Origin: Sipunculus nudus | Taxonomy: Eukaryota; Annelida; Sipuncula; Golfingiida; Sipunculidae | DNA: 64,000 bases | NCBI GenBank assembly: GCA_026874595.1 | Contig: CM049309.1 | Location: 69,548,926-69,612,925 of the forward strand | Direction: 5' to 3' | Shown here: one piece after another, positions 35,426-48,033 of the stretch | How the letters are laid out: each line of letters opens with the position of its first letter | Numbering within the stretch: the first letter of the stretch is position 1 | Notes under the pieces: model-generated | The model's input: the letters and a program-made list of their open reading frames with translations, nothing else | Database searches by the model: none | Told to the model about the DNA's origin: nothing | Made by a program: the position numbers and the translations under genes

Positions 35426-35694
35426 CAAGAGAACCGCCATTTGCCCCCTTCTCATAAGCATTTTGATATTACATTTGTAAAAGTCGTTAGATTTCAATAA
35501 TCTTTATACCAGTTAGTAGGTTATGAGGTATAGAGATTCCAATTATGCCAAGCCCAGAGGTCTGCGATGCATATGATTAAGTAATTATGGTATATTTCAA
35601 AGACGTTTCTTGCAAACGTAGGAGAAACGGAGGTTCTCAATGGCCCTAATTTTCCCTCCCTTTATGCTTTGCGGGTAAAAAATTTTATACACTG

Positions 35695-35811
<117 letters not shown>

Positions 35812-35829
35812 CAAGACTCGGTCGTCATG

Positions 35830-36290
35830 GGACTGGGATTTACCCATGCGCGTAAGGGGGAATCCAATCTAGACCGCGCTTGATTGCAGTATTTATCTGC
35901 TTGTAAACGCAATGCAGATTCTAGTCCAAGTGCAATGCGACCTAGGGTAGCGCGCAGGGTAACTTGACAGGGTAGCGCGCTCTACATTGTTACTTGGTCC
36001 GGCACAGTGTGAACGCAAGTTAAAATGTAACTGCTCCACATTTTTCTTGACCGGTCTAGCGCGCGCAATTTTTTTCTAGTGTAAATAGGGCTTTAGAAAG
36101 CGGCTAAATAGATAGTGCGCTCCACTTCTGTTTACATACGTTCGAAGCACAAATGTAGGCCGCGCCAGGCGTTGTCTGGCGCGGGCTAGAATGTAAAACC
36201 GACTCAAACCGGTGGTCAAAATAGCTCCATTTACTCACGGTTTCCGGAGCATTCTACATCGTATAGCGCGCGCCAAGTCCCCGAAATGCG
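35830..36290. other. CpG-rich patch with recurring GCGC motifs
   Basis: TAGCGCGC recurs near 35950, 35980, 36060 and 36263, with GTGCGCTCC near 36115, in a segment much richer in CpG than its AT-rich surroundings. A GC-rich hairpin lies at 36160-36184. No coding frame or known element is recognised. It may be a decayed GC-rich transposon or a CpG-island-like region. Confidence 0.45.
36160..36184. other. Perfect GC-rich hairpin
   Basis: A stem of nine pairs, CCGCGCCAG with CTGGCGCGG, closes a seven-base loop. It is not followed by a T run, so nothing suggests a terminator. Confidence 0.8.
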
Positions 36291-36299
36291 CCATATATG

Positions 36300-37599
36300 T
36301 TTTAATTACTTGATATAATGAGTTTAAGGGAGAAAAAGAGACACCAAGGCGGCTGGTTTCTTTACAAAGTACAGACCCAAGGGGAATATACACACAGCGG
36401 TTGTAATGTGGGCCCGTTTAACACAGGGTTATATCCTTTTAATAATAATATGGAGAAACTATCAACTTGACAGATTTTTATTTCTGAATAAATTTTCTTC
36501 CCTGTTCACGTTCACGTTCAACAAATGAGTATTTATTGAAAATGTACCGTGTGAACAGGTATTGGGAAAATTTCTATATATAAAATATAGAAAAAATATG
36601 AAATAAATGACATATTAAGAATACACACTACAAAGAGAAAACTAGAGCAGCAAATAAAAATATAATGAGCAGCAATCAAGAAATATTTCAGAACTATTTA
36701 AAAGATTTTAAACTATAACCTCAAAATAAGGATGACTAATATTGAAAATGCAATAAATAAGCAACACCATAATTGATGATTATAACAGCAATTGTACTAA
36801 CTCGCATTAAGGATGTCCTCTCCAGTAAATATATATAATCATTTTTCAACAGGATAAAGGAAATATTGCTTAAATTGTATTTTTCATGCATATATCATTA
36901 ACAACGAGCTATAGTTAACAGAAACTGTTTAGTTAAAGAGTGATGCCCGGGTATGTTATCTTCTGCTTCATTCGCCTAAAGGTACAAAAAGATGCAGACA
37001 TTAACCTGTTATATATGAGCTGCATGCAGGGTTTTTTTTTTATTCCAGAGGTCCATTAACAATGGAAAAAGCAGAAAAAAACGTGGTATTCATATCATTG
37101 AGTAAAAATTTCGGTAAACCCCACACTATAAAGAATTGTAAGCTGCAGATTTCTAGATTTCTTTAAATCATTCTAAAACTTATTAACATTAACAGCGTCA
37201 AAAAATTAGTAAGGGCATTTTTCTGTTTTTCTAATAGATTATTAAATATAGCATAATGGATAAAATGTCATCAAAATAAGTATAGAGGCTTTTTTTAACC
37301 GAAAAATGAGACTTAATTACTCAACCTTTAATGTGAAAGGACCCTTTATACGCAATACAGAACCAGAACACACTTTAATTTATTTGTGGTGTCAGGGATC
37401 CTTTTGTTATATGTTCCTTTATAATTTACACAGCGCAAATATATTTCATCTAGGATTTGGTATGTTTATTTTTTTTTAAAGATCGGTCAATGGCCTGTTG
37501 TTGCCCTGTCTATTGAATGAGATTAAGGTAACCACACAATAAGATATTTTTTTTTATATATTACTATTAAGCCTACTGGATTTCAGGTTTTATATGCAA
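36300..37599. other. Anonymous AT-rich sequence
   Basis: No gene, RNA or tandem repeat recognised. Confidence 0.5.
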
Positions 37600-37757
37600 G
37601 GGGTTAGGGAAAATGTAGAAGTCATAACCTTTCGATAAGACATGAGAGCGAATCTCTGAAGTTAAACGAGATTACATAATTGAGGCACCGGCGGGGTTCG
37701 GATCAAGGACCTTCAGCTCCGAGTTCCAACGCCTTAACCAATCGGCTACGTCCTAAC
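37600..37757 (-). mobile_element. tRNA-derived SINE, minus strand
   Basis: On the minus strand the head reads GTAGCCGATTGGTTAAGGCG, a good A box within a Leu/Ser-type D arm. About 50 bp later a GATCCGAACCCCG block fits a degenerate B box, and GCCGGTGCC stands where the acceptor side would be. The rest, to about 37600, would be the SINE body. It is not a functional tRNA: arms mismatch and no proper anticodon loop forms. A 124-codon frame on this strand (37703-38077) overlaps it and is spurious. Confidence 0.6.
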
Positions 37758-38189
37758 ACTAGGGATTTAGTATGTTTGCCAAATGGCATTTCCATGAGTG
37801 ATTTCGAGTAACTTAAATCGAGGCACAAGGGCGAGGTTTCGTTAAGGGAGGGTTGATGCGGGGACATCGTCCAGGCGGGAATGTAGATCTGAGAGATTTT
37901 TGTGGAAAGGTTTAAAGCGGAATAACTCTTTCTTTGGACCACGCCCAAAATCACTACTTTTATCAGGATGCATTTATTAACTAATAAATGATATTCAAAG
38001 TTATACTGATAGTGCAAGCGAACAATAGAGCAAAATGTAGAAGGTATAATAGAAATGTTGTTAAAGAAACTGAACATATTAACCTTAAATATAACAGACT
38101 TTGAAAAAGCAGGAATGTTCGAAATTCATAGGTATAAATAAGAAAATCATTAATATTGGACGAATGAGTAACGTTTTATTACCAAAAGC

Positions 38190-38345
38190 GGCCAATGGCG
38201 GCCATCTTGAGAATTGTCGCCGTCTTGAAATTTAATGTTTTTTAAAGAAAAAGATGGGCCTTAGGGATTACGAATACCAAATTTGGTGCTTGCATGTATC
38301 ACCAACTGAAGTGTTCTGCACTAAGCTGCCAGACTAACAAGGCTT
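38190..38345 (-). repeat. Dispersed repeat, copy 2
   Basis: Inverted partner of 35295-35425. Includes GCGGCCAATGGCGGCCATC and ACCAAATTTGGTGCTTG on the plus strand. Confidence 0.55.
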
Positions 38346-38351
38346 CCAAAT

Positions 38352-38560
38352 ACACTAGTGGCGTAGAAAAATATAGTGGAAAAGCTGTAATGCATAACAA
38401 TTAAAAACACGAATATTTTTTAGGTAAGGTTTTAACATAATAAGAAATATTTGGTAAGCATAATCATGTGACATGTAATCAGAAGGGTTTTTTATTTATG
38501 AGGAATTTTGAATTTGAAATTTGACAGCTAGGACGAGAAGTTCCCCTGGAAGACTCTGGA
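38352..38560 (+). repeat. Dispersed TATA/donor module, copy 3
   Basis: Begins CACTAGTGGCGTAGAAAAAT with the TATA box degraded, then a TAGTGGAAAAGCTGTAATGCA block, GTAAGG near 38425, and AATTTGAAATTTGACAGC near the end. The final KRF-coding block seen in the other copies is absent. The most decayed of the four copies. Confidence 0.5.
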
Positions 38561-39084
38561 CTTTTTTTACGTTATACCGAACTGTTTTCGTGTATTTTAC
38601 CTATATACTCAAGAATATAAATAGTTCTTAAGATCTCTTGTACAGTTTTCCCCATTTGTGCCTTTTCCCTAACGAAGTCTTTACCGGGTTCTCAGCACGT
38701 ATGTCATGATCTGTATCCACGTGGAGATGATTTCAGCCGTAATCCTCGCATGTTTTGCCGAAGGCTTCCAATTTATAGGAATAAGTGAATTGTATCAAAT
38801 GGTATTAACGAAAATCCCAGTTGACTATAAAAGGTAATAGATCATTTCCCGGTAGAATTCACAGCTGTAAGTATAGCGATTGTGTCATACCTACCATGCA
38901 TGCATGAAAAGCTTGGTTTCCGATTTAACGTGAAATGTTCGAGACGAATTAACAAATGAAACTTGCGTAAAGGCTGTATGGCGCCAAAATAAGCGAATTA
39001 TACTTCTAGCCTTTCATAGTTACATTTCATAATGTAATCCAAGCAGAAGGGACTCTGAAGCCTACGAGATATATAAATTAAGTA
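38561..39084. other. Anonymous sequence
   Basis: No feature recognised. Confidence 0.5.
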
Positions 39085-39425
39085 CACATCTCTTAAGCCT
39101 AGGTCACAACCGGCCGTACGGGCTCCTGTGGCCTTTTTTGCGTCCAAATTTTGTGCAGAATCTCACGTGTCCAGCAAGTCCTTCTTGCCTGTAATGTAAG
39201 CACGGGCTGTCTGCGACGTCAAATGTCGCAAAACGGACTTGCGTGGCACGTGAGATTCTGCACAAAATTTGAACGCAAACAGGCCGTAGAACCCCTCAAG
39301 CCGGTTGTGACAAGGATCCTCTACCTCTACGACCACCACGGCCTCCATGGCACCAAAAAATTCTCAGGGGACGTACGATACAAAAATTCGTGCGTCCAGT
39401 TAGGACCAAGGCTTTAAGAGATGTG
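39085..39425. mobile_element. 341-bp foldback element with two nested inverted repeats
   Basis: Outer ends: CACATCTCTTAA at 39085 and its inverse at 39425, followed inward by a GCCTAGGTC/GCCTTGGTC match. Inner arms run from about 39103 (GTCACAACCGG) to 39311 (CCGGTTGTGAC) and include the near-perfect block CAAATTTTGTGCAGAATC plus CTCACGTG on both sides. A TTAA lies in each outer end, reminiscent of a piggyBac target site but not proof. Frames at 39151-39417 and 39163-39348 are foldback artefacts. Confidence 0.8.
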
Positions 39426-40124
39426 GTGTTCATTTAGTTTTCTCTGATAATGTTGTTGGCAATTCAGAAATTGTTTTGCGGAAAAGTTTTTTTTCTAGAC
39501 TCTTGATATATAAGATATTCTATAATACTTTAACCACGGTCATATGGTTTTGCCTTTTAGATCATAAAAAGGCAAATACTTTTAAATATTCAGCAATAAA
39601 ACAATCTGCTCCCAGGGCATGTTTTACTAAGAAGGTTAAAGAATGTAGCCTTTCGCTATTTCAAATGCACGAGTCAAATATATATTTTAAAAAATGTAAT
39701 GTACCCAGATCAGTCTTGTTAGAAGCATATGAAGGCAATGAAAGGCGATGCGTCGCCAGAGGTCCATATGGATTTTTTTAAAGGTCCCGCCTCCTCTCAC
39801 TCAAGCTGATACCAATGCTGGTATCAATACCGCGAGATCGCAATGCGAATAAAGCACTTAACCATTATAATAAGAAAGCATTGACATGAATATATGTCTA
39901 TACTATTATTACTAACCAAAAACCATAAATATACCTTAATCAAGTGTATAATTATAAATATGATGTGTATATACTTAAAATGACCAGTCAGGCAGAATGG
40001 GTGAAGAGATCGGAAAGTTTAAAGAATAATACATTAAGGAAAACACGAAAAACGAGACTGTATGAAGGAGACCAACTTGTAATAAAGTGAAAGCAATCAA
40101 CCCCAACAGAAAGGCCGTTCGCGG
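39426..40124. other. Anonymous sequence
   Basis: A 101-codon open frame at 39476-39781 has no recognisable motif. Nothing else seen. Confidence 0.45.
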
Positions 40125-40545
40125 CGCTCCTTTTTAGCTTAGCTAACTGTAAGTCATCTGAGCTTTAGCGATCACCCTTTGTCCGTCGTTCGTCTGACCG
40201 TCCGCAACATCAAGAGAGGTTCTAGACAAATGTACTTGGAAACCTAAAATTAGGTCATGGTGACTTATATTCTGTGACCTAGAGGAAAAAGATGTCACAT
40301 GACTCCTTGAATGTCAGAAGGACACAAATCGTATCTGTTAGGCTAGGAATCTTCTAACGCAATATCCATGAAGGTTCTGGAGAAAAATCTCCATGGAAAC
40401 TTGAAACTAGATCATGGTAACCTAATAGGCTATATTCTGTGAACTACGGGCCAAAATATGAATCTAAGCATCCAGAAAGACCGGGTACAAATTGTATCCA
40501 TTTTCCTTGGAACCTTCTATTGTAAAATCCAGGAAGTTCCATGGC
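40125..40545 (-). repeat. GACGG-tailed dispersed repeat, inverted copy with internal duplication
   Basis: The plus strand starts with AGCTTAGCTAACTGTAAGTC, ATCTGAGCTTTAGCGATCAC and a GTCCGTCGTTCGTCTGACCG tail, so the element points left. Inside, two diverged units of about 170 bp each contain GGAAAC, TAGRTCATGGT, TATTCTGTGA, a CAGAA-GAC block, GTATC and a GGAAYCTTCTA block. Non-coding. Confidence 0.6.
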
Positions 40546-40697
40546 AAGTTTCTTTTGAATCATAAAATTAGGTTACTTAATTCTTATAATACATGTCATA
40601 TTCAGATGAGCGTCATGGCATATTGGGCCACTTGTTTATTTACCCTGATTTTTAACAGTTCCGGCTGGTATCTGTGCCTGGTATTTGTTTCTGTTAA

Positions 40698-41058
40698 GTT
40701 TACCGGGTGCGCAGTATGCGGATTACGGCAGCAGAACGCGGTACAGCGAATGCCATATACAACGGCGTAGGGCATTTACTTGGCGGGATGGAAAACACTG
40801 CGTTATAGGCCCGATGATATCAAAACCTGCCAGATCACACGGCATCCGTAGGACATACATAAGGTAACCAGAGCCCATGGGCGCTATCCCGCGCGCGGTG
40901 TATACATGCGGATCCAATTCTCGAATTCTCCATTTTAGAGCGTGCTTCACATCGCATTGTGCATACCCCATGTCCCTTTAACGGTTTATGATAAAATAAC
41001 CAGAGCGAAAAATATTGGTTTCGCATACCGCTTACCGCATACCGTACGCCCGGTAAAC
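40698..41058. mobile_element. 361-bp miniature inverted-repeat element
   Basis: GTTTACCGGG at 40698 matches the inverse at 41058, and the match continues inward as GCGCAGTATGCGG on the left and GTACGGTATGCGG on the right. The right arm also repeats GGTAAGCGGTATGCG. The several short frames of 40685-41026 on both strands lie in this element and are not genes. No clear target duplication was found. Confidence 0.65.
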
Positions 41059-41099
41059 GCAGCTTTAATTATTTGTGAACAATCGCATGTCTGTCTACA

Positions 41100-41382
41100 C
41101 TGACTATCAAGTCACCAGGCTAAATGGGAAGGTCGTGTCCAACGGCGGTGCTTCACTCACAATCGAGCGTGAATTTCGGGGGTTCCTCGATGGTATGAAA
41201 GATTACACACCCAGGACCCGCAGTTGCAGTAGTCACCGGGCCTAGTTAAAACCAGAATATAAATTGAGAGGCAGCGTGTGATACTGTCCTTTCACGTAGT
41301 CGGAAACGGGAATGGAATTCTGCAGATGTACATATACTTAGTTAAGCTAGCATTATAAAAAGGAAGGCGGTTACCTCCAACA
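41100..41382 (+). mobile_element. SINE-like body, copy 2
   Basis: Homologous to 6240-6516 from GGGGGTTCCTCGATGGTAT through GTCACCGGGCCTAG, the GATGTACATATACTTAG block and GGCGGTTACCTCCAAC. The tRNA-like head of copy 1 is missing or too decayed to see. The AGATGTACATATAC block recurs once more at about 41413. Confidence 0.6.
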
Positions 41383-41439
41383 ATTAAATAAATTAAAAAA
41401 CCCGAAATGGAACACTGCAGATGTACATATACATACTAA

Positions 41440-43439
41440 GAATACAAATTGGATAAGAAAGCATGAAAAATTGAGGCTTGCTATATTTGCAACCGTTAGA
41501 GTGATTTAGCAGCCTGTGTTACTGGTGCGCCGTCTTTGCAATACTTCCTACATTTTGAATTTAAAACTTTGAAAGATCAGCAGCTTCGTAAATCAATGCT
41601 TTCAACAATTTGACAAAATATACCCAAAAAGTTATGCCCCATATATTCGATTCAGGTTTTTTCTCCATTTACATTTCATGATGAATTGTAAATTTTCGAC
41701 ATGAAAAATAGAGCGCCGTATCATGGTTTTACTTTAGTCACAGATAAAACATCATGAAGTATATCAAAAGCAGGAGGATTTTGTCAAGCATGAGCGGCAG
41801 AGTGTACATATAATACAAGATAAATCAAGTATAAATGAAGCTATTCTACAGTGGATTAAAAATGATAACATATTTGCTCGTATGTCGCAAATGCTTGGTT
41901 CATGATGGAGTTTTATTGCTTTGCGTAAAGTCTGTAAAGTTTGAAAAGAAATAATCAATCTTGATCAAATCCTGATTCACCTTGAAAAATCCGCTATTCC
42001 CTCATTTTGCTCAATCAATAAATACATTTAGAAGAACAAAGGTTTGGTCTGATTGAGAGCAGATTTTATTTGACCTTTCTGGGCATGATTCCATGTAATT
42101 AGTTTGACCTATTGTAGAGATCAAATGGAGTTTTAAAAAACGCAGACCGTAAGTTGTCAATAGTGAACGACATTTCAGGAACAAGAAATCCCTGTTGACT
42201 TTACCAGATGCTAAAGGCAGGCGTTTAATATTTAAAAAAAAAAAATCTGTAAACGCATGTCATACAAATCTCATGGTTTCAGGTGATGTATAGGTTTCCA
42301 TGGAAGATGCGTGTATAAATAAAGGTCAGTTTGCGTATCTGAGAGACTCAAAAGAATTCAGCTTCGGAGGTTGGTATCTACAAGACACAGAGTCCCCGCT
42401 GGCCTCGGTGGAAACTTTTCTCGGTCTCTGGGGCTCTATTCATCACATCTTTGGGATGACAGTAACTTGCTGGATGACGATATCCAAACCCCGGGCTCGC
42501 CATGTCTGTAATTGCTGATATGTCCGTCTAATATCCCTTCACGTCGTCATTTCATGAACATTAATCATAAGTTTTTTTCTACAAATTTCCTGTTATGAAA
42601 ATTGCAAAGGAAGTCTCGGCTTGAATTTGTATACACTTCAAAGGTCAAGAAGGCAAGGGCACTAGATCTCGTATCTCATCCGACGCTGGGCGTGAGTCTA
42701 TAAATAATGCATCCCTGTTTTTAGTGTCCCTATACTCTAATGGCGGTGCTCATAATCTACACTGTGTTTGGAAAAGGATTTAAACTGATAAAGGCCGGAT
42801 TGTGAATAAAAGCATTAAATAAGACAACATTTGATTTTCAATTACAAAATACACAGGATTATATCTAGTGATAATCATATGTCGTTAAAAATCGTGTCTG
42901 CTTGGATTCTGTACCAGCCTTGATCACAATAATGTTGAATGACCTCACCCAACCTCATTTTCTACTCCTAGTTAAGTATACTATAACTCGATTTGACAAT
43001 CATTTACATTTTATGGCTGTGACTCTACTCGACTCTGCTCGAATCTGAATCAATGCACATCAGATGCGCGTGCGCACGACGAGGTGCTCAGTCGGACACA
43101 TCGTTTGTTCTCTCTCTGTGACAATAGCAGTAGAACGTTTAAAATGCGGCACGGCAGGGTGTAGCTACAGGCCTGTAACACAAATAAATATTCTTTAATT
43201 GAATTTTCTTGTTTGCGTTACAGCCGCTAACATGGAGAGTTTACCCTGTAAAGTTTGGTCAAATCTGACCAAGGTGGTACAGAGGAGGATATTCGGTGTT
43301 CAGCGTGAGGACATATGCAACAACCCCTACATATTACGCGTAGTATAGCTGTATTGACTAGGTTGGGACATAAAATTGTAACTTAATGTTCCGTATGTAT
43401 GACAATAGAGGCACTTACACTCAAGAAAATCAGATATCG
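41440..43439. other. Anonymous sequence left of the satellite
   Basis: No gene, RNA or repeat recognised over 2 kb. Short frames at 41764-41958 and 42300-42518 have no support. Confidence 0.45.
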
Positions 43440-44179
43440 TTAGTGATAATAACACTGTAGTGTTCATACTGGGTGCATCACGGCCCAGTGCGGGTCAGAC
43501 ATATTTTTCTCGCTTTGGCGACTATAACACTAGTCTTCAAACTGGATGTAGCACGGCGCTGTGCGGGTCAGTCACATCTTTTTCTCTCTTTGCTGATTAT
43601 AACACTTTAGTGTTCATACTGGATGCAACATGGCGCAGTGCGGGTCAGACATATTTTCTAACTCAGGCGATTATAAAATAGTATTCACACTGAAAGAAGC
43701 AAGGCGCAGTGTGGGTCAGACATCTATTCCTCTCTTTGATGATAATAAAACACTAGACCGTTCACAGTGAATGTGACATGACGCAGTACACCAGACTGTT
43801 TACAGAAATTGTGTCATGATGCAGTACACCAGACCGTTCACAGTGATTATGACATGACGAAGTACATCATACCATTCACAGTGATTGTGACATGACGCAG
43901 TACACCAGACCGTTCACAGTAATTGTGACATGACGCAGTACACCAGACCGTTCACAGTGATTGTGACATGACGCAGTACACCAGACCGTTCACTGTAAAT
44001 GTGACATGACGCAGTACACCAGACCGTTCACAGAAACTGTGACATGACGCAGTACACCAGACCGTTCACAGTGATTGTGACATGACGAAGTGCACCAGAC
44101 CGTTCACAGTGATTGTGACATGACGAAGTACACCAGACCGTTTACAGTAATTGTGACATGACGAAGTGCACCAGACCGT

Positions 44180-47100
44180 GCACAATGATTGTGACATGAC
44201 GAAGTACACCAGTCCGTTCACAGTAATTGTGACATGACGAAGTACACCAGACAGTTCACAGTGATTGTGACATGACGAAGTACACCAGACAGTTCATAGT
44301 GATTGTGACATGACGAAGTACACCGGACCGTTCACAGTGATTGTGACATGATGCAGTACACCAGACCGTTCACAGTAATTGTGAAATATCGCAGTGCGGC
44401 TCAGATATCTTTTCTCGCTTTAATAACACCAGACCGTTTACAGTGATTGTGACATGACACAGTGCGGGTCAGACATCTTTTTCTCGCTTTGATTATAATA
44501 ACACCACACCGTTCACTGTAATTATGACATGACACAGTGTGGGTCAGACATATTTTCTCGTTTTGAATATTATAACACCAGACCGTTCACAGTCATTGTG
44601 ACATGACGCAGTGCGGATCAGACATCTTTTTCTCACTTTGATGATAATAACACCAGACCGTTCACAGTGATAGTGACATGATGAAGTACACCAGACCGTT
44701 CACAGTAATTGTGACATGACGAAGTACACCAGACAGTTCACATTGATTGTGACATGACGAAGTACACCAGACCGTTCACTGTAAATGTGACATGACGCAG
44801 TACACCAGACCGTTCACAGTGATTGTGACATGATGCAGTACACCAGACCGTTCACAGTAATTGTGAAATATCGCAGTGCGGCTCAGATATCTTTTCTCGC
44901 TTTGATAACACCAGACCGTTTACAGTGATTGTGACATGACACAGTGCGGGTCAGACATCTTTGTCTCGCTTTGATTATAATAACACCACACCGTTCACAG
45001 TAATTGTGACATGACGCAGTGCGGGTGAGACATCTTTTTCTCGCTTTGATTATAATAACACCACACCGTTCACAGTGATTGTGACATGATGCAGTACACC
45101 AGACCGTTCACAGTAATTGTGACATGACGCAGTGCGGGTCAGACATCTTTTTCTCGCTTTGAGTATAATAACACCACACCGGTCACAGTAATTGTGACAT
45201 GACGCAGTGCGGGTCAGATATCTTTTTCTCGCTTTAATAAAACCAGACCGTTTACAGTGATTGTGACATGACACAGTGCGGGTCAGACATCTTTTTCTCG
45301 CTTTGATGATAATAACACCAGACCGTTCACAGTGATAGTGACATGAGGAAGTACACCAGACCGTTCACAGTAATTGGGACATGACGAAGTACACCAGACA
45401 GTTCACAGTGATTGTGACATGACGAAGTACAACAGACCGTTCACAGTGATTGTGACATGACGAAGTACACCGGACCGTTCACAGTGATTGTGTTATGATG
45501 CAGTACACCAGACCGTTCACAGTAATTGTGACATAAAGCAGTGCGGCTCAGATATCTTTTTTCGCTTTAATAACACCAGACAGTTTACAGTGATTGTGAC
45601 ATGACACAGTGCGGGTCAGACATCTTTTTCTCGCTTTGATTATAATAACACCACACCGTTTTCGGTGATTGTGACATGACACAGTGCGGGTCAGACATCT
45701 TTGTCTCGCTTTGAGTATAATAACACTACACCGTTCACAGTATTTGTGACATGACGCAGTGCGGGTCAGATATCTTTTTCTCGCTTTAATAATACCAGAC
45801 CGTTTACAGTGATTGTGACATGACACAGTGCGGGTCAGACATCTTTTTCTCGCTTTAATTAAAATAACACCACACCGTTCACAGTGATTGTGACATTTAC
45901 GCAGTGCGGTCAAACAATTTTTTTATCTCTCTTTGATTATAATAACACCACACCGTTCACAGTAATTGTGACATGACACAGTGTGGGTCAGACATCTTTT
46001 TCTCGTTTTGAATATTTTAACACCAGACCGTTCACAGTCATTGTGACATGACGCAGTGCGGATCAGACATCTTTTTCTCACTTTGATGATAATAACACCA
46101 GACCGTTCACAGTGATTGTGACATGACGAAGTACACCAGACCGTTCACAGTAATTGTGACATGACGAAGTACACCAGACAGTTCACAGTGATTGTGACAT
46201 GACGAAGTACACCAGACAGTTCATAGTGATTGTGACATGACGAAGTACACCGGACCGTTCACAGTGATTGTGACATGATGCAGTACACCAGACCGTTCAC
46301 AGTAATTGTGAAATATCGCAGTGCGGCTCAGATATCTTTTCTCGCTTTAATAACACCAGACCGTTTACAGTGATTGTGACATGACACAGTGCGGGTCAGA
46401 CATCTTTTTCTCGCTTTGATTATAATAACACCACACCGTTCACAGTAATTATGACATGACACAGTGTGGGTCAGACATATTTTCTCGTTTTGAATATTAT
46501 AACACCAGACCGTTCACAGTCATTGTGACATGACGCAGTGCGGATCAGACATCTTTTTCTCTCTTTGATGATAATAACACCAGACCGTTCACAGTGATAG
46601 TGACATGATGAAGTACACCAGACCGTTCACAGTAATTGTGACATGACGAAGTACACCAGACAGTTCACATTGATTGAGACATGACGAAGTACACCAGACC
46701 GTTCACTGTAAATGTGACATGACGCAGTACACCAGACCGTTCACAGTGATTGTGACATGATGCAGTACACCAGACCGTTCACAGTAATTATGAAATATCG
46801 CAGTGCGGCTCAGATATCTTTTCTCGCTTTGATAACACCAGACCGTTTACAGTGATTGTGACATGACACAGTGCGGGTCAGACATCTTTGTCTCGCTTTG
46901 ATTATAATAACACCACACCGTTCACAGTAATTGTGACATGACGCAGTGCGGGTGAGACATCTTTTTCTCGCTTTGATTATAATAACACCACACCGTTCAC
47001 AGTGATTGTGACATGATGCAATACACCAGACCGTTCACAGTAATTATGACATGACGCAGTGCGGGTCAGACATCTTTTTCTCGCTTTGAGTATAATAACA

Positions 47101-48033
47101 CCACACCGTTCACAGTAATTGTGACATGACGCAGTGCGGGTCAGATATCTTTTTCTCGCTTTAATAATACCAGACCGTTTACAGTGATTGTGACATGACA
47201 CAGTGCGGGTCAGACATCTTTTTCTCGCTTTGATGATAATAACACCAGACCGTTCACAGTGATAGTGACATGACGAAGTACACCAGACCGTTCACAGTAA
47301 TTGTGACATGACGAAGTATACCAGACAGTTCACAGTGATTGTGACATGACGAAGTACAACAGACCGTTCACAGTGATTGTGACATGACGAAGTACACTGG
47401 ACCGTTGACAGTGATTGTGACATGATGCAGTACACCAGACCGTTCACAGTAATTGTGACATAACGCAGTGCGGCTCAGATATCTTTTTTCGCTTTAATAA
47501 CACCAGACCGTTTACAGTGATTGTGACATGACACAGTGCGGGTCAGACATCTTTTTCTCGCTTTGATTATAATAACACCACACCGTTTACAGTGATTGTG
47601 ACATGACACAGTGCGGGTCAGACATCTTTGTCTCGCTTTGAGTATAATAACACTACACCGTTCACAGTAATTGTGACATGACTCAGTGCGGGTCAGATAT
47701 CTTTTTCTCGCCTTAATAATACCAGACCGTTTACAGTGATTGTGACATGACACAGTGCGGGTCAGACATCTTTTTCTCGCTTTAATTATAATAACACCAC
47801 ACCGTTTACAGTGATTGTGACATGACGAAGTACACCAGACCGTTCACAGTAATTGTGACATGACGAAGTACACCACACCGTTCACAGTGATAGAGAAATG
47901 ACACAGTGCGGGTCAGACATCTTTTTCTCGCTTTGATTATAATAACACCACACCGTTCACAGTAATTGTGACATGACACAGTGTGGGTCAGACATCTTTT
48001 TCTCGTTTTGAATATTATAACACCAGACCGTTC
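44180..48033. repeat. 1,927-bp higher-order duplication inside the satellite
   Basis: The same series of rare variants recurs at an offset of exactly 1,927 bp: the aaatatcgcagtgcggc block at about 44385 and 46312, and the open minus-strand stretches starting at 45050 and 46977 and at 45548 and 47475. A third partial copy follows at an offset of about 2,000 bp (46171 versus 48171). Block duplication, not single-monomer slippage, produced this part of the array. Confidence 0.85.

Noticed and set aside
35153-35497. 114-codon minus-strand frame
   Set aside because: It runs antisense across a dispersed repeat whose other copy at 38.2 kb does not keep the frame.
37683-37757. Functional tRNA gene on the minus strand
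   Set aside because: A good A box, but the arms do not pair properly, the B box is degenerate and there is no clear anticodon loop; better explained as a SINE head.
37703-38077. 124-codon minus-strand frame
   Set aside because: It overlaps a tRNA-derived SINE head and has no recognisable domain.
39151-39417. Overlapping plus and minus frames of 88 and 61 codons
   Set aside because: They are reflections of the inverted arms of a foldback element.
39085-39425. piggyBac-type element with TTAA target sites
   Set aside because: TTAA is present near both ends, but the inverted repeat continues outside it, so it is probably part of the terminal repeat.
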